Part shown: positions 52,026 through 61,444 of the stretch, piece after piece
Position numbering within the stretch: position 1 is the first letter of the stretch
How the letters are laid out: the number at the start of each line of letters is the position of its first letter
NCBI RefSeq assembly: GCF_023100845.1
Contig: NZ_CP095864.1
Coordinates: 2,914,001 to 2,978,000 of the forward strand
Source of the DNA: Gordonia sp. PP30
GTDB taxonomy: Bacteria; Actinomycetota; Actinomycetes; Mycobacteriales; Mycobacteriaceae
Length of the DNA stretch: 64,000 nt
Reading direction: 5' to 3'
The notes under the pieces: generated by a model
What the model was told of the DNA's origin: nothing
The model's input: only the letters and a program-made list of their open reading frames with translations
Databases searched by the model: none
Program-made: the position numbers and the translations under genes

Positions 52026-53374
52026 TGCTGTTCTCCTTCCGGCACGACGGCCGACTTGTCCCGCTTGGTCTTCTTCGCGGCCTTCTTGTCCGGGTCCTTG
52101 ACCCGCTTCTCGTGCTTGCGCACCAGCACCGAGGTGATCCGCTGCCGGCCCACCCGGTTGGGCCCGCCCTCGGCGGTCAGCAGCAGGCCCTTGATCTTCA
52201 CCCGGGAGCCCGGCAGCGGCACGCGGCCGAGCTTCCAGGCGAGCAGACCACCGACGGTCTCCACCTCGTCGTCGCCGAGTTCGACGTCGTACAGCTCGCC
52301 GAGATCCTCGACGGGCAGCCGCGAGGAGACACGGTAGACGCCCTCGGACAGCTCTTCGATCGGGGCCACCTCGTCGGTGTCGTACTCGTCGGTGATCTCG
52401 CCGACGATCTCCTCCAGCACGTCCTCGATGGTGACCAGTCCGGCGATGCCGCCGTACTCGTCGACCAGCATCGCCATGTGGTTGTGCTGGGCCTGCATGT
52501 CTTCCAGCAGGTCGTCGAGACGCTTCGAGTCGGGCACGAACCAGGCTTCGCGCATCAGGTCCGCGGCGGTCAGATCGGTCGCCGTGGTGCCCTGCGGCAG
52601 CATCCGCTCGACGATGTCCTTGAGATAGATCACGCCCAGGACGTCGTCCGGGTTCTCCCCGATCACCGGGATCCGCGAATGGCCGGACCGGACCGCGAGG
52701 CTCAGGGCCTGCGTCGCCGACTTGTCGCCCTCGATCCAGACCATCTCCGGCCGCGGCACCATCACCTCGCGGGCATTGGTCTCGTCGAGCTCGAAGACCG
52801 ACTGGATCATGCGGCGCTCGTCGTCGTCGACGACGCCCTGCGACTGGGCGAGGTCGACCACCTCCCGAACCTCCACCTCGGTGGCGAACGGGCCGTTGCG
52901 GAATCCGCGGCCCGGGGTGACGGCGTTGCCGAGCACGATCAGCACCCGCGTCACCGGTCGCAGCAGCACCCCGAGGGCGGTGAGCACCGGCGCGGCGACG
53001 AGCGCGATCGAGTAGGCGTGCTGGCGGCCGACGGTCCGCGGGCCGACGCCGACCGCCACGAACGACACGACCGTCATCGCCAGCACCGCCACCACGATGC
53101 CCCAGGTCAGCCCGAGCGCATCGGTGGCGAGGATGGCGACCAGCACGGTCGACGCCGTCTCGAAGCCGATCCGCAGCAGGACGGTGAGCCCGAGATAGGT
53201 GGAGCGCTGCTCGATCACCCGCAGCAACCGCCGGGCGCCGCCCCGCTCGCCGCGGACCAGGTCTTCCACGCGCGCCGCGGACACCGTCGACAGCGCCGAG
53301 TCGATCGCCGCGAAGGCGCCGGCCAGCACGGTCAGCAGTGCCGCGACACCCAGAAAGGCGATGTCGCGCACCAT
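52022..53374 (-). CDS. CNNM/CorC-family membrane protein with CBS pair
   Basis: 450 residues. N-terminal DUF21 membrane domain ([20 protein letters not shown], then three more helices), two CBS motifs ([19 protein letters not shown] and [16 protein letters not shown] region, then [20 protein letters not shown]), C-terminal CorC/HlyC transporter-associated domain ([20 protein letters not shown]), and a basic tail. Proposed to mediate or gate Mg2+/Co2+ transport, with nucleotides binding the CBS pair. Homologue of Rv2366c by position. Confidence 0.93.
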   Translation of the reverse strand: MVRDIAFLGVAALLTVLAGAFAAIDSALSTVSAARVEDLVRGERGGARRLLRVIEQRSTYLGLTVLLRIGFETASTVLVAILATDALGLTWGIVVAVLAMTVVSFVAVGVGPRTVGRQHAYSIALVAAPVLTALGVLLRPVTRVLIVLGNAVTPGRGFRNGPFATEVEVREVVDLAQSQGVVDDDERRMIQSVFELDETNAREVMVPRPEMVWIEGDKSATQALSLAVRSGHSRIPVIGENPDDVLGVIYLKDIVERMLPQGTTATDLTAADLMREAWFVPDSKRLDDLLEDMQAQHNHMAMLVDEYGGIAGLVTIEDVLEEIVGEITDEYDTDEVAPIEELSEGVYRVSSRLPVEDLGELYDVELGDDEVETVGGLLAWKLGRVPLPGSRVKIKGLLLTAEGGPNRVGRQRITSVLVRKHEKRVKDPDKKAAKKTKRDKSAVVPEGEQQ

Positions 53375-53377
53375 GAA

Positions 53378-53935
53378 TCAGGCCCTCCCGGGGCCCGCGC
53401 CGGAACCGGAGTCGAAGCCGAGGTCGCGCATCAGGCGACTGTCCTTGGCCGCTTGGCGGTCCTCCCGGGCCCGGACCTCGCGGGCGTCGTACCAGTCGGC
53501 GATGATCCGGTTCTGCAGCCCGAACATCTCCTTCTCCTCGGCCGGTTCGGCGTGGTCGAAGCCGAGGAGATGCAGTACGCCGTGCACGGTGAGGACGGCC
53601 AGCTCGTGCTCGTAGCTGTGCCGCTGCGTCTTGGCCTGCTCGGCGGCGAACTCGGGGCACAGCACGATGTCGCCGAGCATCGCCGGGCCGGGTTCGGCGG
53701 CGTCCGGGTGGCCGCCGGGGGTGAGCTCGTCCATCGGGAAGCTCATCACGTCGGTCGGGCCGGGCAGGTCCATCCACTGCATGTGCAGGTCGGCCATGGT
53801 GTCGTTGTCCACCAGCTGTATCGACAGTTCGGCCGCGGCGTGCACATCCATGGCGGCCATCGCGAACCGCGCGACCTCGATGATCTGGTCCTCGGGGGCG
53901 TCGACCCCGGACTCGTTGAACAGTTCGATACTCAC
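53378..53935 (-). CDS. ybeY: Endoribonuclease YbeY
   Basis: 185 residues. Zinc site motif [11 protein letters not shown] at about 120-130; [15 protein letters not shown] in the N-terminal half. Processes the 3' end of 16S rRNA and takes part in 70S quality control. Stop 3 nt before the CBS-protein start; its own start overlaps phoH by 4 nt. Confidence 0.96.
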   Translation of the reverse strand: MSIELFNESGVDAPEDQIIEVARFAMAAMDVHAAAELSIQLVDNDTMADLHMQWMDLPGPTDVMSFPMDELTPGGHPDAAEPGPAMLGDIVLCPEFAAEQAKTQRHSYEHELAVLTVHGVLHLLGFDHAEPAEEKEMFGLQNRIIADWYDAREVRAREDRQAAKDSRLMRDLGFDSGSGAGPGRA

Positions 53936-55008
53936 CGTCGCCGGCCTCCGTGGGTGTGGGCGCGCCGCTGCGCGCGATTGCCGGATGCCTGACCGCTCAG
54001 GGTGCCGTCCTCCTCGGCGCGGCCGTACGCGTCGACGATGTCGGCGACCAGCTTGTGCCGGACGACATCGGCACTGGTCAGCTCGGCGAAATGGATGTCG
54101 TCGATGCCGTCGAGGATGCGCGCGGCGATCCGCAGGCCGCTCCGCGCGCCACCTGGCAGGTCGACCTGCGTGATGTCGCCGGTCACCACCATCTTGGCCC
54201 CGAATCCGAGCCGGGTGAGGAACATCTTCATCTGCTCGCCGGTGGTGTTCTGCGCCTCGTCGAGGATGATGAACGCATCGTTCAACGTCCGGCCACGCAT
54301 ATATGCGAGCGGGGCGACCTCGATGACGCCGGCCTCCATGAGCTTCGGGATGGCCTCGGGATCCATCATGTCGTGCAGGGCGTCGTACAGGGGACGCAGG
54401 TAGGGGTCGATCTTCTCACTCAGCGAGCCGGGCAGGAAGCCGAGCCGCTCCCCGGCTTCGACGGCCGGGCGGGTCAGGATGATGCGGCTGACCTCCTTGC
54501 GCTGCAGCGCCTGCACGGCCTTGGCCATCGCGAGGTAGGTCTTGCCGGTGCCGGCCGGGCCGAGCCCGAAGACGATCGTGTTGGCGTCGATCGCGTCGAC
54601 GTAGCGCTTCTGATTCAGGGTCTTGGCGCGGATCACCTTGCCGCGCCGGGCGATGATGTCCAGGCTGAGCACCTGCGCCGGGCTCTCCGCAGCCGCGGTG
54701 TCGGACAGGATCGACATCGACTCGCGGATCAGGTCCGGCGTGAGCGGGGTGCCGGTGCGGACCAGCGTCACCAGTTCGGCGATCACCCGCTCGGAGGCGG
54801 CGAGATCGGCGGGCCGTCCGGTCAGCGTCATCTTGTTGCCGCGGACGTGCACCGCCGCCGGTAGCTGCGACTCCAGGGTGCGGAGGTTGACGTCGGCGGC
54901 CCCCAGCAGTCCGGCCACCAGCTCGTGCGGGATCTCCAGGTTCGACGTCGCCTCACGGCCGGCCCGCTCGCCACGCGCCGGGCGCCCGGCGGGGTCGTCG
55001 TCAGTCAC
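53932..55008 (-). CDS. phoH: PhoH-like ATPase
   Basis: 358 residues from GTG 55008. AGGAG lies 11 nt upstream; the earlier GTG at 55020 is excluded because AGGAG runs into that codon. Walker [15 protein letters not shown], Walker [13 protein letters not shown], arginine finger region [18 protein letters not shown]. The N-terminal part has a KH-like fold ([14 protein letters not shown]). RNA-associated ATPase or helicase that works with YbeY in rRNA processing. Homologue of phoH1 (Rv2368c). Confidence 0.95.
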   Translation of the reverse strand: MTDDDPAGRPARGERAGREATSNLEIPHELVAGLLGAADVNLRTLESQLPAAVHVRGNKMTLTGRPADLAASERVIAELVTLVRTGTPLTPDLIRESMSILSDTAAAESPAQVLSLDIIARRGKVIRAKTLNQKRYVDAIDANTIVFGLGPAGTGKTYLAMAKAVQALQRKEVSRIILTRPAVEAGERLGFLPGSLSEKIDPYLRPLYDALHDMMDPEAIPKLMEAGVIEVAPLAYMRGRTLNDAFIILDEAQNTTGEQMKMFLTRLGFGAKMVVTGDITQVDLPGGARSGLRIAARILDGIDDIHFAELTSADVVRHKLVADIVDAYGRAEEDGTLSGQASGNRAQRRAHTHGGRRR

Positions 55009-55091
55009 TAAGGTCTTCACTCCTGAAAGTCGCTGGTCAGTCGGAACCAGTCTATCCCGGCCTGTCGAATCGGTTCCCGGGCCGACCGCCT

Positions 55092-55862
55092 CTACAGTCC
55101 GAGGACCCGGAGGGTGGCGCGATGCGCCAGGCCGCGCAGGTCGAGGAACGCCGCGTGGTCGCCCGGCACCTCGGTGAGCGAGACGGTCTGCCCGCGCCCG
55201 GTCATCAGCTCGGCGTAGTGGCGACTCAGTTCCACCGGCACCGACTCGTCGTCGATCGTGTGCACGACGGCAACGGTCGCATCGGTGACCGGGGCGTGCG
55301 CCGGGGAGGCGTCGCGGTAGCGCTCGGGCGCTTCGTCGTACGTGGCCCCCAGGAAACGGACCAGCGAGGCGCGGTCGCGGGCACCGGGCAGGGTGAGGTC
55401 GAGGACCCCGGACTGCGGCACGACCAGCGCGATCCGGTGCTTCGCGGTCCGGGCGCCGAGCCGGGCGACGGACCAGGTGGCGAGTTGTCCGCCGGCCGAA
55501 TGCCCGATGACTGAGACCGCGGTGCGGTCGACGCGTGCTCCGGCGAGGGCCAGCGCCTCGGCGACGGGTCCGTCCAGGGCTTGCAGGGCGGCGATCACGT
55601 CGCGGCCGGTCGTGGGCCAGCCACCGCCTTCCTCGATGCGCCGGTATTCGACGTTCCAGACGACGGCGCCGCGTATCGCGAGATCCCGGGCCACCGCGGT
55701 CTCGATGGTGAGCCCGAACTCGGTCGACCACGACCCGCCGTGCACGACGACCACCAGCGGCGCCCGCTGTTCGGACTCGGCCAGCGCGGGAATGTAGAGG
55801 TGCCCGAACTGGGAAGGGTGGTCGCCGTAGGCGATCTTGCAGCGCTTCACGCCGACCGTCAC
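55092..55862 (-). CDS. Alpha/beta hydrolase (esterase/carboxylesterase-like)
   Basis: 256 residues from GTG 55862 (GTGA overlap with the rsmE stop). HGGSWSTEFGLTIE is an HGG oxyanion motif of hormone-sensitive-lipase-type esterases, with nucleophile SVIGHSAGGQLATW, acid in HTIDDESVPVE and base in PGDHAAFLDLR. Cytosolic. In many actinobacteria such an esterase/kynurenine-formamidase-like gene adjoins rsmE; the substrate is unknown. Confidence 0.85.
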   Translation of the reverse strand: MTVGVKRCKIAYGDHPSQFGHLYIPALAESEQRAPLVVVVHGGSWSTEFGLTIETAVARDLAIRGAVVWNVEYRRIEEGGGWPTTGRDVIAALQALDGPVAEALALAGARVDRTAVSVIGHSAGGQLATWSVARLGARTAKHRIALVVPQSGVLDLTLPGARDRASLVRFLGATYDEAPERYRDASPAHAPVTDATVAVVHTIDDESVPVELSRHYAELMTGRGQTVSLTEVPGDHAAFLDLRGLAHRATLRVLGL

Positions 55863-56611
55863 CGCGCCCAGCGGGCGGTCACCGCACCGAGCGCGCCAAG
55901 CGCCACCGCCCCGGCGGCGGCCGTCCGCAGCACCTCGGGACCGAGCACCACCGAACGTCCGCCGAGCGCCGCGAGATCGGCGACCTCCTCGTCGGTCAGT
56001 CCGCCCTCGGGCCCGATCACCAGCACCACCTCGGGCGCGGCCGAGAAATCGATGGACCGGAACGGCGTCGCCCCGTCCTCGTGCAGCAGGGCGACGACAC
56101 CGCCCGCGGCGTGCACGCGCGCGCAGATCGCGCGGACGTCGATGGTGGTCGAGAGGTCGTGCACCTCGGGGATCCAGGCGCGTCGTGCCTGTTTGGCGGC
56201 GGTCGCCGCGGTGGCCCGCCACTTCTCGACGCCCTTGACCGCTTTGGCTCCCGACCAGCGGGCCACCGAGCGCGCGGCCTGCCACGGCACGATCGCGTCC
56301 GCGCCGGCCTCGGTCATCAGGTCGACGGCCAGTTCCGAGCGCTCCGCCTTCGGCAGCGCCTGCACCACGGTGACCAGCGGCACCGGGCGGGCGACGAACT
56401 CGACGCGGCCGGCGCGCACGGTCAGCCGGTCCTTGCCGGACACGTCGGTCACGGTGCACTCGGCGCGCGTGCCGCGGCCGTCGCCCACGATCACCTTCTC
56501 GCCCGCGCGGAGCCGCGTGACGGTGACCGCGTGTCGGCCCTCCGGGCCGGTCACCAGCGCGCTCTCTCCGGCGCGCGGGACGTCGTCGACCCAGAAGACC
56601 GGCGGTGTCAT
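55859..56611 (-). CDS. rsmE: 16S rRNA (uracil-1498-N3)-methyltransferase
   Basis: 250 residues. N-terminal PUA-like region ([40 protein letters not shown]). C-terminal SPOUT knot: [20 protein letters not shown] and [20 protein letters not shown]. Methylates U1498 in the 30S decoding region. Overlaps dnaJ by 4 nt. Confidence 0.96.
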   Translation of the reverse strand: MTPPVFWVDDVPRAGESALVTGPEGRHAVTVTRLRAGEKVIVGDGRGTRAECTVTDVSGKDRLTVRAGRVEFVARPVPLVTVVQALPKAERSELAVDLMTEAGADAIVPWQAARSVARWSGAKAVKGVEKWRATAATAAKQARRAWIPEVHDLSTTIDVRAICARVHAAGGVVALLHEDGATPFRSIDFSAAPEVVLVIGPEGGLTDEEVADLAALGGRSVVLGPEVLRTAAAGAVALGALGAVTARWAR

Positions 56612-57753
56612 CGGCCCGCGAACGCGTTGCGCAGCCGGGAGAACAGCCCGCCGCTGCCGCCCTTGGACGATGCGGTCACGAGTTCGACGTCCTCGCCGCT
56701 CGCCTCGCGCAGCTTGCGCAGCAGGTCGGACTGGGTGCCGTCGAGCTTCGCGGGCACCACGACCTCCAGGTGCGCATGCAGGTTGCCGCGCAGCCCGGTG
56801 TTGAGGTGCGGCAGGCCCTTGCCCTTCACCGTCACCACGGTGCCCGGCTGGGTGCCCGGCGCGACGTCGATGGTCGCGACGCCGCCGAGCACGGTCGGGA
56901 CGTCGAGCGTCGAGCCGAGCGCGGCGTCGACCATCGGCACCCGCAGCGTGCAGTGCAGGTCGTCCTTGTCGCGGACGAAGACCTCGTCCTGTTCCTCGCG
57001 AATCTCGACGTACAGGTCACCGGCCGGACCGCCGCCGGGGCCCACTTCACCCTGCCCGGCGAGCCGGACACGCATGCCGTCCTCGACGCCGGACGGGATC
57101 TTGACCGTCAGGGTCCGGCGGCTGCGGACGCGGCCGTCGCCGCCGCACTTGAGGCACGGATCGGGGATCACTTCACCGGCGCCGTGGCATTCGGGGCATT
57201 CGCGCACCGACACCACGTTGCCGAGGAACGACCGCTGGACCGACTGGATCTCGCCCTGGCCCTTGCACGTGGGACAGGTCTGCGGCCGCGAATCGCCCCG
57301 CGTGCCCGCACCGTCGCACACATCGCAGAGGACGGCGGTATCGACGGTGATCTCGCGTTCGGCACCGGCGGCGATCTCCTCGAGATCGAGTGTCACACCG
57401 ACCAGCGCGGGCTCACCGGGGCGGACGCGCCCACGCGGCCCGCGCCCCCCGGCGAAGCCCCCGCCACCGCCGAAAAAAGTGTTGAAGATGTCCCCCAGGC
57501 CACCGAAGTCGCCGCCGAAACCACCGCCCATGCCGCCGGGGCCGGACAGCGGGTCGCCACCCGCGTCCACGATGCGCCGCTTGTCCGGATCGGACAGCAC
57601 CTCGTACGCGGTGGTCACCTCTTTGAAGCGCTCCTCCTCGGCCGGGTTGATGTCGGGGTGCAGTTCCCGAGCGAGCCGGCGGTAGGCGCGCTTGATCTCG
57701 GTGTCGGTGGCACCCCGGGACACGCCCAGAGTGCCGTAGTAATCACGAGCCAC
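56608..57753 (-). CDS. dnaJ: Chaperone protein DnaJ
   Basis: 381 residues. J domain with HPD ([13 protein letters not shown]), a Gly/Phe-rich stretch ([16 protein letters not shown]), four zinc repeats [24 protein letters not shown] and CLKCGGDG, and the C-terminal substrate domains. Co-chaperone of DnaK. It is followed by rsmE and preceded by hrcA, the order of the dnaJ2 locus (Rv2373c) in M. tuberculosis. Confidence 0.97.
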   Translation of the reverse strand: MARDYYGTLGVSRGATDTEIKRAYRRLARELHPDINPAEEERFKEVTTAYEVLSDPDKRRIVDAGGDPLSGPGGMGGGFGGDFGGLGDIFNTFFGGGGGFAGGRGPRGRVRPGEPALVGVTLDLEEIAAGAEREITVDTAVLCDVCDGAGTRGDSRPQTCPTCKGQGEIQSVQRSFLGNVVSVRECPECHGAGEVIPDPCLKCGGDGRVRSRRTLTVKIPSGVEDGMRVRLAGQGEVGPGGGPAGDLYVEIREEQDEVFVRDKDDLHCTLRVPMVDAALGSTLDVPTVLGGVATIDVAPGTQPGTVVTVKGKGLPHLNTGLRGNLHAHLEVVVPAKLDGTQSDLLRKLREASGEDVELVTASSKGGSGGLFSRLRNAFAGR

Positions 57754-57783
57754 GTGACAATCGTCCTTACTTACTCACTTCGA

Positions 57784-58818
57784 CTATCGGTCGGCGAGCA
57801 CTTCGCCGACATACCGGGCGACGGCGGCGACGGAGGCGATCGTGCCCGGATAGTCCATCCGGGTCGGTCCGACGACGCCGACGCCACCGAAAACGGTGCC
57901 TGAAGCACCGTACCCGGTCGAGACCACCGAGGTACTGCGCAGGTTCTCCGCCCGCGTCTCCTCGCCGATCTGCACGGTGACCGTGTCGGTCTCGCGCGTG
58001 TGCGCGAGAAGCTTCAAGATCACGACCTGTTCTTCCAACGCCTCCAGCACCGAGTCCATTCCACCGATCTCCGGAGTGAAGTCGCCCGCGCTACGCGCCA
58101 GGTTCGACGTCCCGCCGAGCACCAGCCGGTCCTCGTTCCGCTCGACGAGCGTCTCGATCAGGATCGACGCGATCGCCACGATCGGCCGCTGCAATTTCGG
58201 CGGCGCCGACTCGGTGAGCGCGGCGACCGCCGCTGACGCCTCCTGCAGGGGTTTGCCGTCGAGCGCGGCGCCGAACAGGCTGCGCAGCTGCGACTGCTCG
58301 TCCTCGGTCAGCGGATCGGGCAGCGTCACCATTCGCTGCTCCACCCGCCCGGTGTCGGTGATCACCACCAGCAGCAGGCGCTGCGGACTCAGCGCCACCA
58401 CTTCGAGTCGTCGTACGCGGGCCGTCGACAGCACCGGGTACTGGATGACGGCCACCTGGTGGGTGAGCTCGGCGAGCAGCTTGACCGAGCGGCGGAGCAC
58501 GTCGTCGAGATCGACCGCGGTGTCCAGGAACGTCAGGATACCGCGGCGTTCCGCCGAGGACAGCGGCTTGACCTCGTGGATCCGGTCAACGAACAGCCGG
58601 TAGCCCTTGTCGGTGGGCACCCGGCCGGAACTGGTGTGCGGCTGCGCGATCAGCCCCTCGGCCTCGAGGACGGCCATGTCGTTGCGGACGGTCGCGCTCG
58701 ACACCCCGAGCTGATGGCGGTCGACGAGCGACTTGGACGCAATCGGCTCTTGCGTCGCGACGAAATCGGTCACGATCGCGCGCAGGATCTCGAAACGACG
58801 GTCGTCGGTGCTCGACAC
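57784..58818 (-). CDS. hrcA: Heat-inducible transcription repressor HrcA
   Basis: 344 residues from GTG 58818, since the longer frame to 59418 runs over a divergent gene. Winged helix with [20 protein letters not shown] and [20 protein letters not shown], then [20 protein letters not shown]-like C-terminal domain ([14 protein letters not shown]). Represses groE/dnaK-type operons through CIRCE sites; no CIRCE element was seen in this window, so the target is elsewhere. Start is 100 bp from the divergent Rv2375 homologue. Confidence 0.96.
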   Translation of the reverse strand: MSSTDDRRFEILRAIVTDFVATQEPIASKSLVDRHQLGVSSATVRNDMAVLEAEGLIAQPHTSSGRVPTDKGYRLFVDRIHEVKPLSSAERRGILTFLDTAVDLDDVLRRSVKLLAELTHQVAVIQYPVLSTARVRRLEVVALSPQRLLLVVITDTGRVEQRMVTLPDPLTEDEQSQLRSLFGAALDGKPLQEASAAVAALTESAPPKLQRPIVAIASILIETLVERNEDRLVLGGTSNLARSAGDFTPEIGGMDSVLEALEEQVVILKLLAHTRETDTVTVQIGEETRAENLRSTSVVSTGYGASGTVFGGVGVVGPTRMDYPGTIASVAAVARYVGEVLADR

Positions 58819-58917
58819 TCGCCCACCTCGCCAACGGTTGTGCCTACAGTGGATCTGCGACCATCGGACGATGGTCACATCGGCAATTCTAGTGAATCGA
58901 CGAAAGATACTCCGACG

Positions 58918-59433
58918 ATGATCTTCAAGGGTGTCCAGGAGGGCCGACCCTACCCGGAGCTGACCCTGCCTGCGCGGGAGTGGGCGCAGATCCCGCCGCG
59001 GCAGTTCCGGCTCGACCAGCTGATCACCGTGACCACCGTTCTCGCCCTCGACAAGCTGCTGTCGGAGGACTCCACCTTCTACGGCGATCTCTTCGCCCAC
59101 GTCGTGCAGTATCGCGGCGAGCTGTACCTGGAGGACGGCCTGCACCGCGCCGTGCGTTCGGCGTTGCGCAACCGCACGATCATCCACGCGCGGCTCCTCG
59201 ACCTGGATGAACTGATCGCCACCGGGCGGTTCGACCCGAACGCGCGCATGCCTGCGCCCGTCTCGGGACCGTTCACCGGACCGCAGCCGATCGACCTGAA
59301 CGCGACCGGCCAGCTGCCGCCCGTCGGCGCGCCGCTCGACCCGTCGGCCGCGGCCACCGGCCTGGCCCCGCGCCCGGCCAACCCGCGACGCTCCGCGCGC
59401 CGCGGTTCCGGCGCCCACCGCGCCATCGACTGA
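58918..59433 (+). CDS. Rv2375 homologue with C-terminal extension
   Basis: 171 residues. The N-terminal 100 residues ([38 protein letters not shown] and [20 protein letters not shown]) match Rv2375, a 105-residue conserved protein sometimes labelled a VapB-like antitoxin. The remaining 65 residues are Pro/Ala/Arg-rich and disordered. No toxin gene is adjacent, so the antitoxin label is doubtful. GATACT (58906-58911) lies 7 nt before the ATG and may be a -10 for a leaderless mRNA. Confidence 0.85.
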   Translation: MIFKGVQEGRPYPELTLPAREWAQIPPRQFRLDQLITVTTVLALDKLLSEDSTFYGDLFAHVVQYRGELYLEDGLHRAVRSALRNRTIIHARLLDLDELIATGRFDPNARMPAPVSGPFTGPQPIDLNATGQLPPVGAPLDPSAAATGLAPRPANPRRSARRGSGAHRAID

Positions 59434-59556
59434 GGGTTCGGCACCGGACCGGGCCGACCCGACCGTGACGTATCCGGCCGGTTCACGCCCGTCTTAGCGC
59501 CCGCGACCTGCGCGAACACCTCACACCGGCGCGCCGGACGCCACAGTACGGTCAGG

Positions 59557-61119
59557 TCAATCGACCAAGATGTCCCGGATCACCCCGTCGGCCAGCAGCC
59601 GGCCACGATCGGTGAGCACGTAGGCGCCGCCGGTACGGGCCAGGAGACCGTCCGAGACGGCCCGCTCCGCACGGTCGGCCTCGTCTACGGTCAGCTCACC
59701 GGCGGGCAGCCCGGACCGCATCCGGAGCCGGAGCATCACCTGTTCGGTGTGCGTGTCGTCGTCGGTGAGGATCTCGAAGCCGCCGACCGGGAGCGACCCC
59801 GATTCCAGGGACGCCGCGTAGGTGGCCGGATGCTTCTGATTCCACCAGCGCACCCCGTTGACGTGCGAGTGCGCCCCCGGCCCGATCCCCCACCAGTCGT
59901 CGCTGCGCCAATAGGCCTCGTTGTGCCGGCAGACCGAGTCGGGGTCCGGGGCGGCTTCGACACGGCTCGTCGCTGCGCTCCTCACCGGCTCAGCCGGCGA
60001 CGAAAGCTCCGATGCGCCGGCCGAAGGCCGTGTCCGCCCTTCGATCCGGCCCGAGGCGCTGGCCGAGGGCTGTGTCCGCCCTTCGATCCGGCCCGACGCG
60101 CTAACCGAAGGCTGTGTCAGCCCCTCGATCCGGCCCGACGTGCCAGCCGAAGGCCGTGTCCGCCTTTCGATCCGGTCCGAGGCGCTGGCCGAGGGCTGTG
60201 TCCGCCCTTCGATCCGGTCCGAGGCGCTGGCCGAAGGCTGTGTCCGCCCTTTGAGCCGGTCCGAGGCGCTAGCCGAGGGCCGTGTCGAAAAGCCCCCCGA
60301 CCCGGCGGCCGCCGCCCAGTTCGACACCTCATACCAGGTCAGACCGGCCGCCGACAGCCGTGCATCGATCTGCTCGTAGCGCGCCGCGAGGACGTCGTCG
60401 TCGGGCATCGGGACCTCGCCGCGGCGGACCTTGCGGGCGAAGGCGGTGCCGTCCTCGACGATCAGCGCGTACGCCGACACGTGGTCGACGGGCACCGAGA
60501 GGACCGCGTCCAGGGAAGCGGCGAGGTCGTCGTCGGTCTCGCCCGGCGTGCCGTAGATGAGGTCGAGGTTGAGATGCTCGAAACCGGCGGCGGCCGCCTC
60601 CCGCGCCGCCTCGAGCGCGCGGCCCGGCGTGTGCCGGCGTTCCAGGATCCGCAACACGTGCGGCGCCGCGGACTGCATGCCGAGCGAGATCCGCGTGTAG
60701 CCGGCGGCGCGCAGGCCGTCGAAGAACTCCGGTGACGTGGACTCCGGATTGGATTCGGTGGTCACCTCGGCGCCCGGCGCGAGATCGAACGAATTGCGGA
60801 TGGCGCCGAGCAGGTCGGCCAGCCCGGCCGCACCGAGCAGCGACGGCGTGCCGCCGCCGACGAAGATCGTCTCCACCGGACGGGCCGGCGACAGCAGCCG
60901 GGCCGCCGCGTCGAGCTCGCGGCGGACCGCCTCGGCCCACGCGGCCGGCGACGTGGACGACCCGAGCTCACCCGCGGTGTAGGTGTTGAAATCGCAGTAG
61001 CCGCACCGCGTCGCGCAAAACGGCACGTGCAGGTACAGCCCGAACGGCCGCGCCCCCACTGACCTGAGACGACCCGTCGCCTCGGCGGGCAACGGAATCG
61101 ACGGCGCGCGCAGGGACAT
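59557..61119 (-). CDS. hemW: Radical SAM haem chaperone HemW, with tandem-repeat insertion
   Basis: 520 residues from ATG 61119. Radical SAM cluster site HVPFCATRCGYCDFNTYTAG; also IFVGGGTPSLL, ISLGMQSAAPHVLRILERRH, DLIYGTPGETDDD, CRHNEAYWRSDDWWGIGPGA and GIGPGAHSHV. Normal length is about 380-400 residues; the excess is residues 279-367, 6.3 units of 14 residues (TQPSASASDRIEGR), plus flanking repeat-derived sequence. The insertion sits between the EVSNWA strand and the CRHNEAYW segment, a surface loop. Delivers haem to respiratory enzymes. Confidence 0.93.
   Translation of the reverse strand: MSLRAPSIPLPAEATGRLRSVGARPFGLYLHVPFCATRCGYCDFNTYTAGELGSSTSPAAWAEAVRRELDAAARLLSPARPVETIFVGGGTPSLLGAAGLADLLGAIRNSFDLAPGAEVTTESNPESTSPEFFDGLRAAGYTRISLGMQSAAPHVLRILERRHTPGRALEAAREAAAAGFEHLNLDLIYGTPGETDDDLAASLDAVLSVPVDHVSAYALIVEDGTAFARKVRRGEVPMPDDDVLAARYEQIDARLSAAGLTWYEVSNWAAAAGSGGFSTRPSASASDRLKGRTQPSASASDRIEGRTQPSASASDRIERRTRPSAGTSGRIEGLTQPSVSASGRIEGRTQPSASASGRIEGRTRPSAGASELSSPAEPVRSAATSRVEAAPDPDSVCRHNEAYWRSDDWWGIGPGAHSHVNGVRWWNQKHPATYAASLESGSLPVGGFEILTDDDTHTEQVMLRLRMRSGLPAGELTVDEADRAERAVSDGLLARTGGAYVLTDRGRLLADGVIRDILVD
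60021..60286 (-). repeat. 42-bp in-frame tandem repeat inside hemW
   Basis: Six full 42-bp units start at 60021, 60063, 60105, 60147, 60189 and 60231, with a partial seventh at 60273. Plus-strand unit starts CCGARGGCYGTGTCCGCCC. Units are 80-95% alike by eye. It is followed at 59957-60015 by another repeat-like stretch (CTTCGACACGGCTCGTCGC). Confidence 0.93.
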
Positions 61120-61212
61120 GCGTCCATCATGACCCACGACCAGCAGAGACAGTTAAAATCACCCTGCGGAAAAATAAGCCCAAGTAGACGCGGTACCCGG
61201 GGACGTGGCACC

Positions 61213-61302
61213 ATGAATGACGTGACTACTGCGGGCGTGCGCCTCATCGCACGGCGACACATCGACCTGATGCGCTGCGACAGCGCATCGTGTCTGTCGT
61301 AG
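61213..61302 (+). CDS. Cysteine-containing leader peptide upstream of sulfite reductase
   Basis: 29 codons: start ATG 61213 (or GTG 61222), stop TAG 61302. The C-terminal part reads LIARRHIDLMRCDSASCLS. The R-R-H-I/V-D-L-x-R-x-x-S-A-x-C pattern is that of the short actinobacterial leader peptides that precede sulfur genes. Two Cys codons lie within 8 codons of the stop. Expected role: low charged tRNA-Cys stalls ribosomes here and relieves attenuation of the downstream sir-cysH operon. Confidence 0.8.
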   Translation: MNDVTTAGVRLIARRHIDLMRCDSASCLS

Positions 61303-61342
61303 CCGCATTCGGTCGCTGAAGCAGTCCCTTCACCGGGCGCGC

Positions 61343-61364
61343 CGCGGGAACAGCCCCTCCCGCG
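61343..61364 (+). promoter_or_regulatory. Hairpin between leader peptide and sulfite reductase
   Basis: CGCGGGA (61343-61349) pairs perfectly with TCCCGCG (61358-61364) around an 8-nt loop, 41 nt after the leader stop and about 80 nt before the sir start. May be the attenuator or anti-attenuator stem. The gap from hemW also has an AT-rich patch (TAAAAT, 61154-61159) that may be the promoter. Confidence 0.45.
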
Positions 61365-61444
61365 TGCCGATACCGATGGCAACTCTCACCGTTTTCTGAC
61401 AGCCCCATTGACGTGCCGCCATGCGCGGTGCGCGAGGAGAATCG

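Noticed and set aside
51102-53777. 891-codon frame ending in era
   Set aside because: Upstream part is antiparallel noise over the CBS-protein and ybeY genes; era starts at the GTG at 52025.
58819-58917. CIRCE element next to hrcA
   Set aside because: No GCACTC-N9-GAGTGC type inverted repeat in the divergent gap.
60021-60286. Possible CRISPR array
   Set aside because: The units are directly adjacent without spacers and are read in frame within hemW; it is a coding tandem repeat.
59434-61212. Mycobactin (mbt) cluster expected between the Rv2375 homologue and hemW in mycobacteria
   Set aside because: Only 123 bp separate the two genes, so the cluster is absent here.
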